Part shown: in pieces, positions 63,226 to 64,000 of the stretch
Layout: each line of letters starts with the position of its first letter
Numbering within the stretch: the stretch's first letter is position 1
Source of the DNA: Rhodoplanes sp. Z2-YC6860
Lineage (GTDB): Bacteria > Pseudomonadota > Alphaproteobacteria > Rhizobiales > Xanthobacteraceae
Assembly: GCF_001579845.1 (NCBI RefSeq)
Contig: NZ_CP007440.1
Coordinates: forward strand, 3,122,029 to 3,186,028
Direction of reading: 5' to 3'
Length of the DNA: 64,000 nt
Program-made: the position numbers and the translations under genes
Notes under the pieces: generated by a model
What the model was told of the DNA's origin: nothing
What the model saw: only the letters and a program-made list of their open reading frames with translations
Database searches by the model: none

Positions 63226-64000
63226 AGCAAGCCATCCTCACCGGCATTCTCGCCGCCACGTTCGTATTCTTGCTGGCGCCGGTCGTTGTCGTGGTGATTT
63301 CGTCCTTCAACGCCGTTGGCGTGCTCTCCTTTCCACCGCAATCGTTCACCACGCGCTGGTATTCGGAGATCGACGCGGGCTATTACCAGGCGCTCATCGT
63401 CAGCCTTAAGGTGGCTGTGATCACCGTTCTGATCGCGGTGCTGACCGGCGTCCCGGGCGCACTGGCGCTGGCGCGCGGCCGCTTCCCGGGCCGCGATGCC
63501 CTCAATGCGATTTGTCTCTCGCCGCTCATGGTGCCGGCACTGGTGATGGGGGTCGCCGCGTTCCAGTTCTCGCTGGTGATCTGGGATCAGTTTCACCTGA
63601 CGCTTGGGGGCACCATCGCTGGTCTTGTCATCGGCCATCTGACGTTTGCGATCCCGTTCGTGGTTCGCGCCGTGCTCGCGGGGCACACCCGCTTCGACCA
63701 TTCTCTGGAGGAGGCGGCGCAGAATCTCGGCGCCAGTCCGTGGCGAACCTTCGTCCACGTCACGCTGCCGATCTTGCGTCCCGGCATCATATCGGGCGCG
63801 ATCTTCGCGTTCCTGATTTCGCTCGACGAGGTGCCGATCGCGTTGTTCATGGGCGGCGGTGATGCCACCACGCTGCCGGTCAAAATCTTCACCGCAATGG
63901 AGATCAGCTTCGGCGGCGACATCCTCGCGGTGGCATCGGTCATCGTTGTGGTGTCGGTCGCGCTGATGCTGGTGCTCGACCGCGTGATCGGCATCGAACG
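63222..64000 (+). CDS. ABC transporter permease, PotC type (partial at 3' end)
   Basis: The frame is open from ATG at 63222 to the end of the window, 259 codons. It has an N-terminal helix (ILTGILAATFVFLLAPVVVV), SSFNAVGVLSFPP, and the EAA motif EEAAQNLGASPWRTFVHVTL. It is the second permease of a PotBC-like pair and overlaps the first by four bases. It is close to complete; about 10 to 15 residues probably lie outside. Confidence 0.92.
   Translation, partial: MKQAILTGILAATFVFLLAPVVVVVISSFNAVGVLSFPPQSFTTRWYSEIDAGYYQALIVSLKVAVITVLIAVLTGVPGALALARGRFPGRDALNAICLSPLMVPALVMGVAAFQFSLVIWDQFHLTLGGTIAGLVIGHLTFAIPFVVRAVLAGHTRFDHSLEEAAQNLGASPWRTFVHVTLPILRPGIISGAIFAFLISLDEVPIALFMGGGDATTLPVKIFTAMEISFGGDILAVASVIVVVSVALMLVLDRVIGIE

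Overview
The window looks like a chromosomal segment from a high-GC alphaproteobacterium, most likely a Hyphomicrobiales member of the Bradyrhizobium/Xanthobacteraceae type. This is inference from the gene types: an aa3-type CtaD, a Tim44-like alphaproteobacterial protein, Bug/TctC binding protein, XdhC, molybdenum hydroxylase and many CoA-linked catabolic genes, with GC-rich codon use throughout. No rRNA, tRNA, CRISPR array or insertion sequence was recognised.

Region 1 (1-1.4 kb): the tail of an acyl-CoA dehydrogenase followed by a GntR/HutC regulator.

Region 2 (1.7-35.7 kb): the most unusual part. A gene of about 26.8 kb encodes, if one frameshift is repaired, a secreted or surface protein of about 8,940 residues. 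It has an N-terminal LEPR-XLL signature, two intact metzincin-like HExxHxxGxxH motifs near its two ends (plus a degenerate third module without the motif), nearly identical 516-bp and 588-bp internal tandem repeats, EF-hand-like and RTX-like calcium motifs, Calx-beta-like domains and two long amphipathic stretches. A 2-base net insertion at 6139-6147 breaks the reading frame inside the fourth 516-bp repeat. Directly downstream on the same strand are four tightly packed genes: a GAF-HlyD fusion adaptor, a PqqD-like/M50 protease/HlyD fusion membrane protein, a shortened SecA-like ATPase and a periplasmic HlyD-type adaptor. No ABC transporter of the HlyB type and no TolC are present. I infer a dedicated, SecA-powered export apparatus for the giant protein; this is the best candidate for an undescribed system in the window.

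Region 3 (35.7-44 kb): mixed housekeeping and accessory genes: a small coiled-coil protein, a LysR regulator with a short ORF overlapping its stop, XdhC, an orphan cytochrome c oxidase subunit I, a Tim44-like membrane protein, 5-formyltetrahydrofolate cyclo-ligase, a PAS protein, a cystathionine gamma-synthase-type enzyme and an Rnk/GreA-type protein.

Region 4 (44.2-64 kb): a catabolic island organised around one LacI-family regulator (53742-54755). Near-identical 14-bp palindromes of the form TGGAAACGTTTCCA occur at seven places, in five of the intergenic regions that head the island's transcription units and in the leader of the acyl-CoA synthetase/MmgE-PrpD pair. The units are: aldolase - Bug binding protein - 2-hydroxyacid dehydrogenase - MmgE/PrpD (minus); molybdopterin hydroxylase large subunit (plus); its FAD and 2Fe-2S subunits (minus); medium-chain oxidoreductase - LacI (plus); CitE-like lyase - MaoC - CoA-transferase - acyl-CoA dehydrogenase (plus); second MmgE/PrpD (minus) facing an AMP-forming acyl-CoA synthetase (plus); thioesterase - two ABC permeases (plus, running off the window). 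Together they read as uptake, CoA activation, hydroxylation, dehydrogenation, hydration and retro-aldol cleavage of an unidentified carboxylic acid.
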